In this document: piece by piece, positions 42,509 through 50,041 of the stretch
How the letters are laid out: the number at the start of each line of letters is the position of its first letter
How positions within the stretch are numbered: the stretch's first letter is position 1
Origin: UBA1435 sp041663285
GTDB lineage: Bacteria > Patescibacteriota > Microgenomatia > UBA12405
DNA: 64,000 bases
Assembly (NCBI GenBank): GCA_041663285.1
Contig: JBAZSP010000001.1
Span: forward strand, 91,282-155,281
Direction: 5' to 3'
Program-made: the position numbers and the translations under genes
Notes under the pieces: model-generated
What the model was told of the DNA's origin: nothing
What the model saw: the letters and a program-made list of their open reading frames with translations, nothing else
Databases searched by the model: none

Positions 42509-43378
42509 ATGAAACGTGATTTTTACGAAATCCTAGGTGTGGCCAAGTCGGCTTCCAAAGACGAGGTCAAGTCCGCCTATCGAAAAAAAGCCCTTGAGTG
42601 GCACCCAGACCGGAATAAATCTGCTGATGCCGAGGAAAAATTCAAAGAAATCAATGAGGCTTACGAGGTTCTTTCAAATGACCAAAAAAAATCAGCTTAC
42701 GACCAGTATGGCCATGCTGCTTTCGATCCGGGCTCCGCTGGCCCTTTTGGCGGTCACACTTACACCTCCCGAAACGGCTCTTCCAATTTTACCTGGACCA
42801 GTTCCGGTGGCCAGAATCCCTTTGGCGACGAAAACGGTTTCGATTTTGGTGGTTTCAGTAATCCCTTTGATATTTTTGAACAAATATTCGGCACCAGCTT
42901 TAACTCCTCCTCCCACCGTAGCCAACGCTTACCGACATACAAACTGCAGCTAAGCTTTTTGGAAGCCGCCAACGGCGTCGAAAAAGAGATAACTATTGAA
43001 GGCAGTCACAAAAAAATCAAAATTCCCGCCGGAGTTGACGATGGCCAAAGGATAAGGTTCTCCGATTTTATTCTCTACATCGACGTTATGCCCGACAATA
43101 CCTTCAAGCGTGAAGGCAACGATGTTTTTGTTAATGTCGACATTACTGTTACCCAAGCCATTATGGGCAGTGAAATCGAAGTCCCCACCATTAGTCAACC
43201 GGTAAAAATCCGGGTTAAACCGGGCACTCAGCCAAACACCCTGGTTCGCCTTCGCCATCAGGGAATAAAAGATGTTAATGGCTACGGGGTTGGTGATCTA
43301 TATATCCGTTTGAGTGTGATTATCCCCGCCAAGCTCACCGCTCGGCAAAAAGAGCTTCTTAAAGAGTTGGGGATATAA
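42509..43378 (+). CDS. dnaJ: DnaJ-type co-chaperone lacking the zinc-finger domain
   Basis: The 289-residue protein has a J domain (RDFYEILGVAKSASKDEVKS) with HPD at 32-34 in EWHPDRN, a Gly/Phe/Ser-rich linker (about 75-140), then directly the two C-terminal beta domains (YKLQLSFLEAANGVEKEI, KIPAGVDDGQRIRF, ITVTQAIMGSEIEVPT, KPGTQPNTLVRLRHQG). No CxxCxGxG repeats occur, so it is a class B (CbpA-like) J-protein rather than canonical DnaJ. It stimulates DnaK ATPase. It was presumably adjacent to dnaK before the insertion; TATATAA lies shortly upstream. Confidence 0.9.
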   Translation: MKRDFYEILGVAKSASKDEVKSAYRKKALEWHPDRNKSADAEEKFKEINEAYEVLSNDQKKSAYDQYGHAAFDPGSAGPFGGHTYTSRNGSSNFTWTSSGGQNPFGDENGFDFGGFSNPFDIFEQIFGTSFNSSSHRSQRLPTYKLQLSFLEAANGVEKEITIEGSHKKIKIPAGVDDGQRIRFSDFILYIDVMPDNTFKREGNDVFVNVDITVTQAIMGSEIEVPTISQPVKIRVKPGTQPNTLVRLRHQGIKDVNGYGVGDLYIRLSVIIPAKLTARQKELLKELGI

Positions 43379-43587
43379 TAACTCTCTGGAAAAACGCTCT
43401 CGTCGAAGGTCTGCACCAGATATACCACAAAACAGGCAAATAATGGTCAAAACCTATTGCGTCCAGTCATCGGCCATCTGGCTTTAGAGTCTATCAATGA
43501 ATCCGACTTAATTAACCAAAAACGGTCAACGTAAACTACTTCACCCGATTGCGGTAATAAGTTTAACTTTAGCGGTCTTTTTTCTGT
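43379..43587. other. Non-coding gap between dnaJ and the nusA promoter
   Basis: About 210 bp with no convincing gene, tRNA or repeat. A 62-codon open frame on the minus strand (43447-43635) has no recognisable features and crosses the nusA leader. Confidence 0.5.
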
Positions 43588-43593
43588 TATAAT
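43588..43593 (+). promoter_or_regulatory. -10 box (TATAAT) of nusA
   Basis: A perfect TATAAT lies about 77 nt before the nusA ATG, giving a leader of roughly 70 nt, unusually long for this window. Confidence 0.6.
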
Positions 43594-43622
43594 ATTTGCG
43601 GAAATTAAATAGTGTTTTTGGA

Positions 43623-43650
43623 ATGGGGCGAGCATCCGTCCCCATTTTTA
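43623..43650 (+). promoter_or_regulatory. Terminator-like hairpin in the nusA leader (candidate attenuator)
   Basis: ATGGGG at 43623-43628 pairs with CCCCAT at 43640-43645; two further C-G pairs with one bulged U extend the stem around an AGCATC loop. A run of Ts follows at once. It lies between the -10 box and a good Shine-Dalgarno (AAAGGA, 43660-43665, 5 nt before the ATG). This is the shape of an intrinsic terminator inside a leader. Confidence 0.6.
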
Positions 43651-43670
43651 TTAACACCTAAAGGACAATT

Positions 43671-44663
43671 ATGGATCTAAAAAAATTACCGAAAACCGAA
43701 TTCGCCGCCGCCGTGGCTCAAATTGCCGGCGAGCGCAATATTGACGTCCAATCAATCCTGGATTCAATTGAGCTGGGTTTAATTTCGGCCTATAAACGCG
43801 ATCAAAAAGAGCATGGAGTCACCATCCCTGAAGAAGATAATTTTACTGTTGAATTAACCCCGGAAACCGGCTCTTTCAAAGTTTACCGCTTAGACGAAGA
43901 CGGTAAAAAAACCGACGTTACTCCTCCAGGTTTTGGCCGGATTGCCGCTCAAACTGCTAAGCAGGTTATCGATCAAAAAATCCACGAAGCCGAAAAAGAA
44001 ACTCTCATCTCTGATTATCGCAAAAGGCTGGGGACGCTTACTTCCGGCACCGTCCTTAAAGTTGATCCATACAAAATAACCGTTGGTATAGGCAAAACAG
44101 AAGGTGTGTGTCCCAAAGATGAGCAAATCAGGGGTGAAACCTTGATCTTAGGTGGACGGAAACTTTTCTTAATCAAAACTATAGCCCAAGATGAGTTAGG
44201 CCGTTCCGATATTATTCTAAGCCGCCGGGACCCCGAGTTCATTAAGCAGCTTTTGGCTAGGGAAGTACCCGAAGTTGGTAACCATTCGGTAAACGTCGAA
44301 GTCATCGCTCGGACTGCCGGCGAGAGAACCAAAATTGCTGTCTCCTCCAGCCAGCCTGGCATTGATCCGGTCGGATCCTGTATCGGCCAAAAAGGTACCC
44401 GGATTCAATCTGTTTTAAACGAGCTGCCTCAAAGCGAAAAAGTAGACGTCGTTCCTTATTCTAAAAATCTTAATCAATTTATTGTTCAGGCCTTATCTCC
44501 GGCCAATAATGCTAAAGTTGTTGACATTGGTGATGGAGTTGCCACTGTTTCTGTCCCGGAAGATCAGTTAGCTCTGGCAATTGGTTCAGGCGGAGAAAAT
44601 GTACGCTTGGCAGGGGAGCTGGTTGGTTTAGAGATAAAAGTGATCTCCGAAACCAAAAAATAA
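43671..44663 (+). CDS. nusA: Transcription elongation/termination factor NusA
   Basis: The 330-residue RNA polymerase-binding protein has the N-terminal domain (AVAQIAGERNIDVQSILDSIELGLISAY, shown here as AVAQIAGERNI and IELGLISAYKR), an S1 domain (GTLTSGTVLKVDPYKITVGI), and KH1/KH2 with IARTAGERTKIAVSS, DPVGSCIGQKGTRIQSVLNEL and LALAIGSGGENVRLAGELVG. It lacks acidic C-terminal repeats and ends soon after KH2. It is one of few genes here with a clear Shine-Dalgarno. It is followed at 31 bp by infB; no rimP precedes it. Confidence 0.95.
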   Translation: MDLKKLPKTEFAAAVAQIAGERNIDVQSILDSIELGLISAYKRDQKEHGVTIPEEDNFTVELTPETGSFKVYRLDEDGKKTDVTPPGFGRIAAQTAKQVIDQKIHEAEKETLISDYRKRLGTLTSGTVLKVDPYKITVGIGKTEGVCPKDEQIRGETLILGGRKLFLIKTIAQDELGRSDIILSRRDPEFIKQLLAREVPEVGNHSVNVEVIARTAGERTKIAVSSSQPGIDPVGSCIGQKGTRIQSVLNELPQSEKVDVVPYSKNLNQFIVQALSPANNAKVVDIGDGVATVSVPEDQLALAIGSGGENVRLAGELVGLEIKVISETKK

Positions 44664-44681
44664 ACCGGCATTAGTATTTTT

Positions 44682-44687
44682 TATACT
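44682..44687 (+). promoter_or_regulatory. -10 box (TATACT) of infB
   Basis: TATACT ends 7 nt before the infB ATG in the 31-bp nusA-infB gap. Confidence 0.45.
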
Positions 44688-44694
44688 CTATTAT

Positions 44695-45648
44695 ATGGCT
44701 AAATCGGATAAAAATATTACCTATCGCCCGCCCATAGTTACTATAATGGGGCATATTGATCACGGCAAAACGACTCTTCTTGATAAAATCCGTAGTACTT
44801 CAGTCTGGGCCAAAGAAGCCGGCGGCATAACCCAGCATATCAGCGCCTACCAGGCAAAAGTGCAATTAGCTCAAGGCCAAACATCCGTCATCACCTTTAT
44901 CGATACCCCTGGCCATGCCGCCTTTTGCCAAATGCGGACTCGCGGAGTTCAGGTAACCGATATTGTAATTCTGGTTATTTCGGCCGTAGATGGAATAATG
45001 GCCCAAACCAAAGAATGTATCGATATTATCAAGAAAGCCAACCTGCCGTTTATCGTTGCCATTAACAAGATCGATCTTCCCGGTGCCAATTTGGATAAGG
45101 TAAAAGGCCAGCTGGTAGAGCTTGGGTTTACCCCCGAAGACTATGGCGGTCAATTAGCCTGTATTCCGGTTTCCGCCAAGACTGGCGAAGGCATCCCCAA
45201 ACTTTTAGAGATGGTAATTTTAAATGCCGAACTTTTAGAGTTACAGCTTGAAGAAAATGCTCCGTTTGAGGGGATAGTAATTGAGTCCCGGGTTGACAAA
45301 AACCGTGGTCCGGTAGCTGTCATGGTGGTTAAAAAGGGAATTATAAATATTGGCGATACCATATTTTATGGTGAAGCGCCGGTAAAGATTAAAGCCATGA
45401 TTGATTATCAAGGCCAGAACATTCCGTCCGCTGGCCCCAGTGTCCCCGTCGAAATTCTTGGATTTAGCCAGGCACCTCTGGCCGGTGGTTTGCTTACAGC
45501 TTCCCCGGTTGTACCGAACCCGGCTTTGTCCCTTTCTGTCACCTCTAAAGCCCATACTCCCGGCCAGCCCCAACTCCCCATTATTTTAAAAGCTGATGTT
45601 GGGGTACCCTTGAAGCTATCCTCGGTTGCCTGCCCGACGATGTTCTAA
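44695..45648 (+). CDS. infB: Translation initiation factor IF-2, N-terminal part of a frameshifted gene
   Basis: Residues 1-302 read as IF-2: G1 GHIDHGKTT (19-27), DTPGHAAF, NKIDLPGA, SAKTGEG, then domain II (APFEGIVIESRVDKNRGPVA) and the start of domain III (PIILKADV). After ADV at 45600 the frame is lost at GGGG (45601-45604) and the sequence runs into a stop at 45648. Restoring one base would give 482 residues ending at 46142. The gene starts directly at the G domain, so the long N-terminal region of other IF-2s is missing. IF-2 brings fMet-tRNA to the 30S subunit and is essential, so a sequencing or assembly error is the simplest explanation. Confidence 0.9.
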   Translation: MAKSDKNITYRPPIVTIMGHIDHGKTTLLDKIRSTSVWAKEAGGITQHISAYQAKVQLAQGQTSVITFIDTPGHAAFCQMRTRGVQVTDIVILVISAVDGIMAQTKECIDIIKKANLPFIVAINKIDLPGANLDKVKGQLVELGFTPEDYGGQLACIPVSAKTGEGIPKLLEMVILNAELLELQLEENAPFEGIVIESRVDKNRGPVAVMVVKKGIINIGDTIFYGEAPVKIKAMIDYQGQNIPSAGPSVPVEILGFSQAPLAGGLLTASPVVPNPALSLSVTSKAHTPGQPQLPIILKADVGVPLKLSSVACPTMF

Positions 45649-45776
45649 TTATCGCTTCCGGGATTGGGCCGGTTACTGATAACGACATTTTCTTAGCCCA
45701 AACATCCCAAGCCGAAATCTTTGCCTTCAATATATCGGTTCCCAAAAACGTCAAAACTCTGGCCCAAAACAGCCAA

Positions 45777-46142
45777 GTGAAGATTTTTGATTCCAAGATT
45801 ATTTATGAAATTATCGACAATATTCAGGGCCAAGTTTTAAAGCTTCTGGAGCCGACTATCAACGAGACTGTTTTGGGTGAGGCGGGTATTAAAGCCGAAT
45901 TTAAGATCGAAAAAAACCGGATTGCCGGGGTTCAGGTGACCAAAGGTGAGCTTGCCAAGGGTGACCAAGTTCATCTGCAGCGGGCTGGAAAAATAATCAA
46001 GGATACCCGGATTGAAGGTATCCACCAAGCCAAATCCGTTGTCGACAAGGTTAAGATGGGGATGGACGGTGGTATGACTTTTAAGCCTTATGTTGATTTT
46101 AAAATTAATGATGTTATAATAGCCTATAAGAGTGACGATTAG
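45777..46142 (+). CDS. infB: Translation initiation factor IF-2, C-terminal part of the frameshifted gene
   Basis: In this frame IF-2 sequence resumes at GGT (45603) as GTLEAILGCLPDDVLIIASG, continues through domain III (TDNDIFLAQTSQAEIFAFN) and into domain IV, which binds fMet-tRNA (KIIYEIIDNIQGQVLKLLEP, RAGKIIKDTRIEGIHQAKS, MDGGMTFKPYVDFKINDVI). The first possible start codon in this frame is the GTG at 45777, but it lies inside domain III, so this is not an independent gene. The two parts together make one complete, short IF-2. Confidence 0.85.
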   Translation: MKIFDSKIIYEIIDNIQGQVLKLLEPTINETVLGEAGIKAEFKIEKNRIAGVQVTKGELAKGDQVHLQRAGKIIKDTRIEGIHQAKSVVDKVKMGMDGGMTFKPYVDFKINDVIIAYKSDD

Positions 46143-46144
46143 TT

Positions 46145-47008
46145 ATGAACAGGACCAACACTAGTCAACTTGAACCAAGTAAGGTTAGCCTGTTTGTAAA
46201 TACTCAAAATATGAAAAATTATAATGTCGGTCAAATCAAAAACCTCTTAGGGAATGTCAAAACCGCACTGGTGGTAATTCCCCAAATGAGTGTTGATAGT
46301 ATTGGCGCCGGACTAGCCTTAGCCTTAGCTTTAAAAAAGAAAAATATTGAGACTAAAGTATATTGCCCCCAAAAAACCGACAATAATTATTCTAAATTGA
46401 GTGGCTTGGAACTGCTCACCGATGTCGTCAGTGCCAATAATCTGACGGTTTCATTGAACTATCCCCTCGACCAGATTGAAGCTGTTTCCTATAACGACGA
46501 TGGAGGCCGGTTAAATCTGGTTGTCAAAACCAAAACTAACTCGCCCAAAATCAACGAAGACCAAATTTCGGTAAATAACCAGTCGGCTTCAGCCGATCTC
46601 TGCTTTATGTTGGGTGACGAAACCGCCCTTGGTCCGTCTGCCAACATTACCGAAAAGGGTAACTGGATCTTCATTTCTCCGGTTAGCATCAACAAAGCCT
46701 GGGCCAAGACCAGCGTCATTGACCCCGATGCTCCTTTTTCCGAAATTTTTACTTTTCTTTTGCCCATGTCAGGCCTTCAGCTTGATCCTGATTCCGGCAA
46801 GAATTTACTTATCGGTCTACGGGTTGCCACCCAGTCTTTTTCGGTCAATGTCTCCCCGGAAACCTTTGAGGCCGGTGCCATCTGCTTACGGGCTACCCAG
46901 CCGGAAAATCCTCCGATTCCCGCCGAAGTCACTCCAATCGAAAGTGTCGAAAAATCCGGTTCTTTTGTACCAGGTTCCAACAAACCCAATCCCATGGGCG
47001 TAAATTAA
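46145..47008 (+). CDS. DHH/NrnA-like protein with eroded catalytic motifs
   Basis: The 287-residue protein follows infB by 2 bp, the position where many bacteria have nrnA-like DHH phosphoesterases. A DHH-like Rossmann start is visible: TALVVIPQMSVDSIGAGLAL corresponds to the usual LISTHxNPDGDAIGS segment, but the metal-binding Asp/His residues are mostly absent (only DSIG remains), and no DHH motif or GGGH motif is found. The C-terminal 40 residues are Pro-rich and disordered (ENPPIPAEVTP). I take it as a DHH-fold derivative, probably without nuclease activity; an ATG at 46211-46213 is an alternative start. Confidence 0.55.
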   Translation: MNRTNTSQLEPSKVSLFVNTQNMKNYNVGQIKNLLGNVKTALVVIPQMSVDSIGAGLALALALKKKNIETKVYCPQKTDNNYSKLSGLELLTDVVSANNLTVSLNYPLDQIEAVSYNDDGGRLNLVVKTKTNSPKINEDQISVNNQSASADLCFMLGDETALGPSANITEKGNWIFISPVSINKAWAKTSVIDPDAPFSEIFTFLLPMSGLQLDPDSGKNLLIGLRVATQSFSVNVSPETFEAGAICLRATQPENPPIPAEVTPIESVEKSGSFVPGSNKPNPMGVN

Positions 47009-47113
47009 GCCAGCAGGGTCGATGCTTTTCCTTACCAATCAGTTTGTTGCAGAAAATTTGGGATTAAAAAATATTAATATTATTTTTATTATCAATTAAT
47101 AAATAATTTCTAT

Positions 47114-47401
47114 ATGCCGCCCAGATATAATAGTGAGCAGCTCAGAAGGTTTTTAACAGAAGCGCAGGTCCCCAAAGGTTGTAAATTAAAAAATCGTCCC
47201 CCAAGCAATCCCTCCTTTCAAGCCTATGGACGACGTGTTTTGGATATAGAAAACTTCGTTAGAGTTATCAAGGACACAGGAATCAGCGGAATACTAAATT
47301 GCCGAGGGCTATCTCCCCGTCAAGGTGGAGGATCTTGTGGTAGGTGTGACGTTAGAGATACCGGAGTGGTTGTAGACACGAACAAAGATAGTGATTTCTA
47401 G
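47114..47401 (+). CDS. Small hypothetical protein with a C-terminal CxxC
   Basis: I do not recognise this 95-residue protein. It is basic in the N-terminal half (YNSEQLRRFLTEAQVPKGCK, then PSNPSFQAYGRRVLDIENFV) and ends with LNCRGLSPRQGGGSCGRCD, where GSCGRC could bind a metal or form a disulfide. It lies after a 105-bp AT-rich gap inside the nusA-infB-rpsO-pnp run, with AGA/ATA-richer codon use than its neighbours, like the gene inserted after dnaK. No flanking direct repeat is visible. Confidence 0.5.
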   Translation: MPPRYNSEQLRRFLTEAQVPKGCKLKNRPPSNPSFQAYGRRVLDIENFVRVIKDTGISGILNCRGLSPRQGGGSCGRCDVRDTGVVVDTNKDSDF

Positions 47402-47407
47402 TTATGT

Positions 47408-47413
47408 TATAAT
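47408..47413 (+). promoter_or_regulatory. -10 box (TATAAT) of rpsO
   Basis: A perfect TATAAT lies about 78 nt before the rpsO ATG, giving a leader of about 72 nt. Confidence 0.55.
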
Positions 47414-47430
47414 CCTCTCACGCTCTTTTG

Positions 47431-47480
47431 CCGGTGTTTGGGTAGCCTTTCTCAAACTTATTTTATTATTACCGGTATCA
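47431..47480 (+). promoter_or_regulatory. Folded rpsO leader (candidate S15 autoregulatory element)
   Basis: CCGGT at 47431 can pair with ACCGG near 47472-47476, and inside it GTTTG pairs with CAAAC, giving a nested two-stem structure before the S15 start. Ribosomal protein S15 represses its own mRNA through leader structures in several bacterial groups; whether this is one is inference. Confidence 0.4.
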
Positions 47481-47491
47481 GCGACTAATTT

Positions 47492-47761
47492 ATGGCATTA
47501 ACTAAAGACGAAAAGCAGGAAATAATTACTAAGTTTGCTCAAGCCAAAGGCGATACCGGTTCTCCCGAGATTCAGGTTGCGATTCTCTCCAAGGAAGTCG
47601 AAAAGCTCCAATCCCATCTTACCGACAACAAGCATGATTCTCCGGCCAAAAGGGGTATTTTAAGTAAAATTGCCAAAAGACGCCGGCTTCTTCGCTATTT
47701 ATCTGATCATAATCCGGACCGTTACTCCAAAATCATAAAGGATCTTGGTCTGAAAAAATAA
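47492..47761 (+). CDS. rpsO: 30S ribosomal protein uS15
   Basis: The 89-residue protein is of standard length, starts MALTKDEKQEIITKFAQ, and shows GDTGSPEIQVAILSKEVEKL, then the LTDNKHDSPAKRGILSKIAK and RRRLLRYLSDHNPDRYSKII segments that bind the 16S rRNA central domain. It is followed after 46 bp by pnp, the classical rpsO-pnp pair. Confidence 0.97.
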   Translation: MALTKDEKQEIITKFAQAKGDTGSPEIQVAILSKEVEKLQSHLTDNKHDSPAKRGILSKIAKRRRLLRYLSDHNPDRYSKIIKDLGLKK

Positions 47762-47774
47762 TGTTCGGGTTGTC

Positions 47775-47780
47775 TATAAT
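47775..47780 (+). promoter_or_regulatory. -10 box (TATAAT) of pnp
   Basis: A perfect TATAAT lies 27 nt before the pnp ATG, in the rpsO-pnp gap. Confidence 0.45.
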
Positions 47781-47807
47781 CTATTAGTTTAATCGTTTTC
47801 TATTTTC

Positions 47808-50012
47808 ATGAATAAAATTTCTCAAGATATCCAAGTTGGAGATACAGTTATTAGTCTCGAAACCGGAGTATTAGCTCCTCAAACCAACGCCTCGGTAGTT
47901 GCCCGTTACGGCAATACTGTGGTTCTGGCTACTGTGGTTATGGGCAAAGTTGATGAGTCAAAAGACTATTTTCCACTTTCAGTCGAATTTGTCGATAAAT
48001 TATATGCTGGTGGCCTGATCAAGGGGGGTAAATGGATTAAGCGTGAAGGTGGCCCAACCGACACCGCCATTCTTTACGGCCGGATTATTGACCGTTCAGT
48101 CAGACCTCTTTTTCCTGCTGGTTTTCAAAATGAAGTCCAGCTAGTCGCTACTGTACTAAGTAATGACAAAGAGCACGATGCTGTTATTCCAGCCTTTTTA
48201 GCTTCGTCTGCTGCCCTAGCTATTTCCGACATTCCTTTTAGCTCACCTGTTTCGGCTATTCGGGTAGGTCTCAAAAACGGCCAGCCGATAATCAGCCCGA
48301 GCCTTACCGAACTTAAGGATTCACAAATGGATTTGCTTATCTGCGTCGGTCCGGAGGGGATTAACATGATCGAAGCCGGAGCCTCAATTATCGACAATGC
48401 CACCGTTTTAAACGGCATTGAATCAGCCTATGAGGTTGGTCAAAAGGTCAACCAGCAGCTGATGGAATTCGTTCAAAAATGTTCCAAGAAAAAAGTTGAA
48501 TTCGAAAAATTCGCCCCCAGCCAGGAACTTCTGGCCGAGGTCGAAAAGCACCTAACCACCGACATCAAAGACTTTTTAGAAACCGGTGCCGATGGTAAGC
48601 ATGTCGCTGACGAGGCGGTTATTAAAGATAAGATTACTGGCATCTATCAGCCAAAAATCGACTCCAAAGAAATTAATCCCAATATTTTGATGATGGCTGT
48701 CGATACGGTGCTTAAACAAGCTTTTAGGCAGCACACCCTGACTACCAAAATCCGTTACGACAAAAGGGCCCTCGATGAAATCCGTCCCCTGACGATTGAT
48801 GTTGGCGTTTTGCCTTGTGTTCATGGTTCAGCCATGTTCCAGCGTGGTTTGACCCAAGCCATCACCGTCACCACCCTAGGATCTTTGGCCGAAAAACAAT
48901 TTTTGCAGGATTCAACTGGCGAAACCACCAAAAGATACATCCACTATTATTCAGCCATGCCTTTTTCCACTTTTCAAATTGGACGGTTCGGCCGGCCGGG
49001 CAGAAGGGAAATCGGTCATGGATCCTTAGCCGAAAAGGCATTATTGCCGGTTATTCCGTCAGAGGAAGAATTTCCGTATACTATTGCTCTCACCTCCGAA
49101 GTTCTTTCTCAAAACGGCTCCTCATCGATGGCTTCTACTTGTGGCTCCACCTTATCTCTTCTTGACGCCGGTGTACCTATAAAAGATCTGGTTGCCGGAA
49201 TTTCTATCGGCATGGTTTCCGGTGGCGCGGATGACTATCTTTTACTTACCGACATCGCCGGTATCGAAGATCATTTTGGTGATATGGATTTCAAAATTAC
49301 CGGCACCAAAACCGGTATTACCGCTATCCAGCTGGATATTAAACGGGCAGGCTTAACTCTAGAAATGATTAAAGATACCTTTGTTGCCAGCACCAAAGCC
49401 AGGCTCTTTATTCTAGACAAAATTTCCCAAGTACTTTCTTCCCCGCGGCCCACCCTTTCACCCTTTGCTCCAAAAATCCGGTTAGTCAAATTACCGGAAG
49501 ACAAAATCGGCGAAGTCATTGGCTCTGGTGGTAAAACCATCAAGGCTTTAATGGCCAAATTCCAAGTCCAAATCGATATTGATGATTTTGGTAACGCCTC
49601 GATTTCTTCACCCGATATTGATCAGGTCAATGCCGCTGCTTACGAAATCGAATCAATGATTAAGGATGTCCAGATCGGGGAGGAATATGACGGCATCGTT
49701 ACACGGGTAGAAAACTACGGTGCCTTTATTGAGTTTTTACCCGGCCGCGAAGCTCTGCTTCACGTCTCCGAAATGGCTCAAGGTTTTATCTCCGACCCTT
49801 CCGCCATCATCAAAATCGGAGATCGGCTTAAGGTCAAAATTAGCGGCTTTAACGATAACCATCAAATAAAACTGGCTGCTCCGGAATTCAAAAACACTCA
49901 CCAGGGCGAGGAACGAAGCCCCGGTCCTCCAAGTCGGACAGGTTTCGGTGGCGGTAATCGGAACTTTGGCAGATTTAACTCTGATTTGCGTTCAAGTCGG
50001 CCAAGACGCTAA
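47808..50012 (+). CDS. pnp: Polyribonucleotide nucleotidyltransferase (PNPase)
   Basis: Phosphorolytic 3'-5' exoribonuclease of RNA decay. The 734-residue protein has the two RNase PH-like cores, with YPLSVEF-type start (KDYFPLSVEFVDKLYAGG), KREGGPTDTAILYGRIIDRS and the second-core FQRGLTQAITVTTLG, EIGHGSLAEKAL, TSEVLSQNGSSSMASTCG and a GGADDYLLLTDIAGIEDH metal site. A KH domain (DKIGEVIGSGGKTIKALMAK, about 560-620) and S1 domain (YDGIVTRVENYGAFIEFLPG, about 625-695) follow, then a Gly/Arg-rich tail. Full length. Confidence 0.96.
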   Translation: MNKISQDIQVGDTVISLETGVLAPQTNASVVARYGNTVVLATVVMGKVDESKDYFPLSVEFVDKLYAGGLIKGGKWIKREGGPTDTAILYGRIIDRSVRPLFPAGFQNEVQLVATVLSNDKEHDAVIPAFLASSAALAISDIPFSSPVSAIRVGLKNGQPIISPSLTELKDSQMDLLICVGPEGINMIEAGASIIDNATVLNGIESAYEVGQKVNQQLMEFVQKCSKKKVEFEKFAPSQELLAEVEKHLTTDIKDFLETGADGKHVADEAVIKDKITGIYQPKIDSKEINPNILMMAVDTVLKQAFRQHTLTTKIRYDKRALDEIRPLTIDVGVLPCVHGSAMFQRGLTQAITVTTLGSLAEKQFLQDSTGETTKRYIHYYSAMPFSTFQIGRFGRPGRREIGHGSLAEKALLPVIPSEEEFPYTIALTSEVLSQNGSSSMASTCGSTLSLLDAGVPIKDLVAGISIGMVSGGADDYLLLTDIAGIEDHFGDMDFKITGTKTGITAIQLDIKRAGLTLEMIKDTFVASTKARLFILDKISQVLSSPRPTLSPFAPKIRLVKLPEDKIGEVIGSGGKTIKALMAKFQVQIDIDDFGNASISSPDIDQVNAAAYEIESMIKDVQIGEEYDGIVTRVENYGAFIEFLPGREALLHVSEMAQGFISDPSAIIKIGDRLKVKISGFNDNHQIKLAAPEFKNTHQGEERSPGPPSRTGFGGGNRNFGRFNSDLRSSRPRR

Positions 50013-50028
50013 CTCCGGGATTTTAATG

Positions 50029-50034
50029 TATACT
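50029..50034 (+). promoter_or_regulatory. -10 box (TATACT) of the Lon-like ATPase gene
   Basis: TATACT ends 7 nt before the ATG at 50042. Confidence 0.5.
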
Positions 50035-50041
50035 GAAATTA

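Noticed and set aside
43379..43587. Possible tRNA or small RNA gene in the gap
   Set aside because: No tRNA-like stems, T-loop or CCA-type end could be recognised.
43447..43635. 62-codon minus-strand frame between dnaJ and nusA
   Set aside because: No start context or recognisable features, and it crosses the nusA promoter and leader.
45777..46142. Independent gene downstream of infB
   Set aside because: The product is IF-2 domains III-IV, continuous with sequence back to 45603 in the same frame, so it is part of infB.
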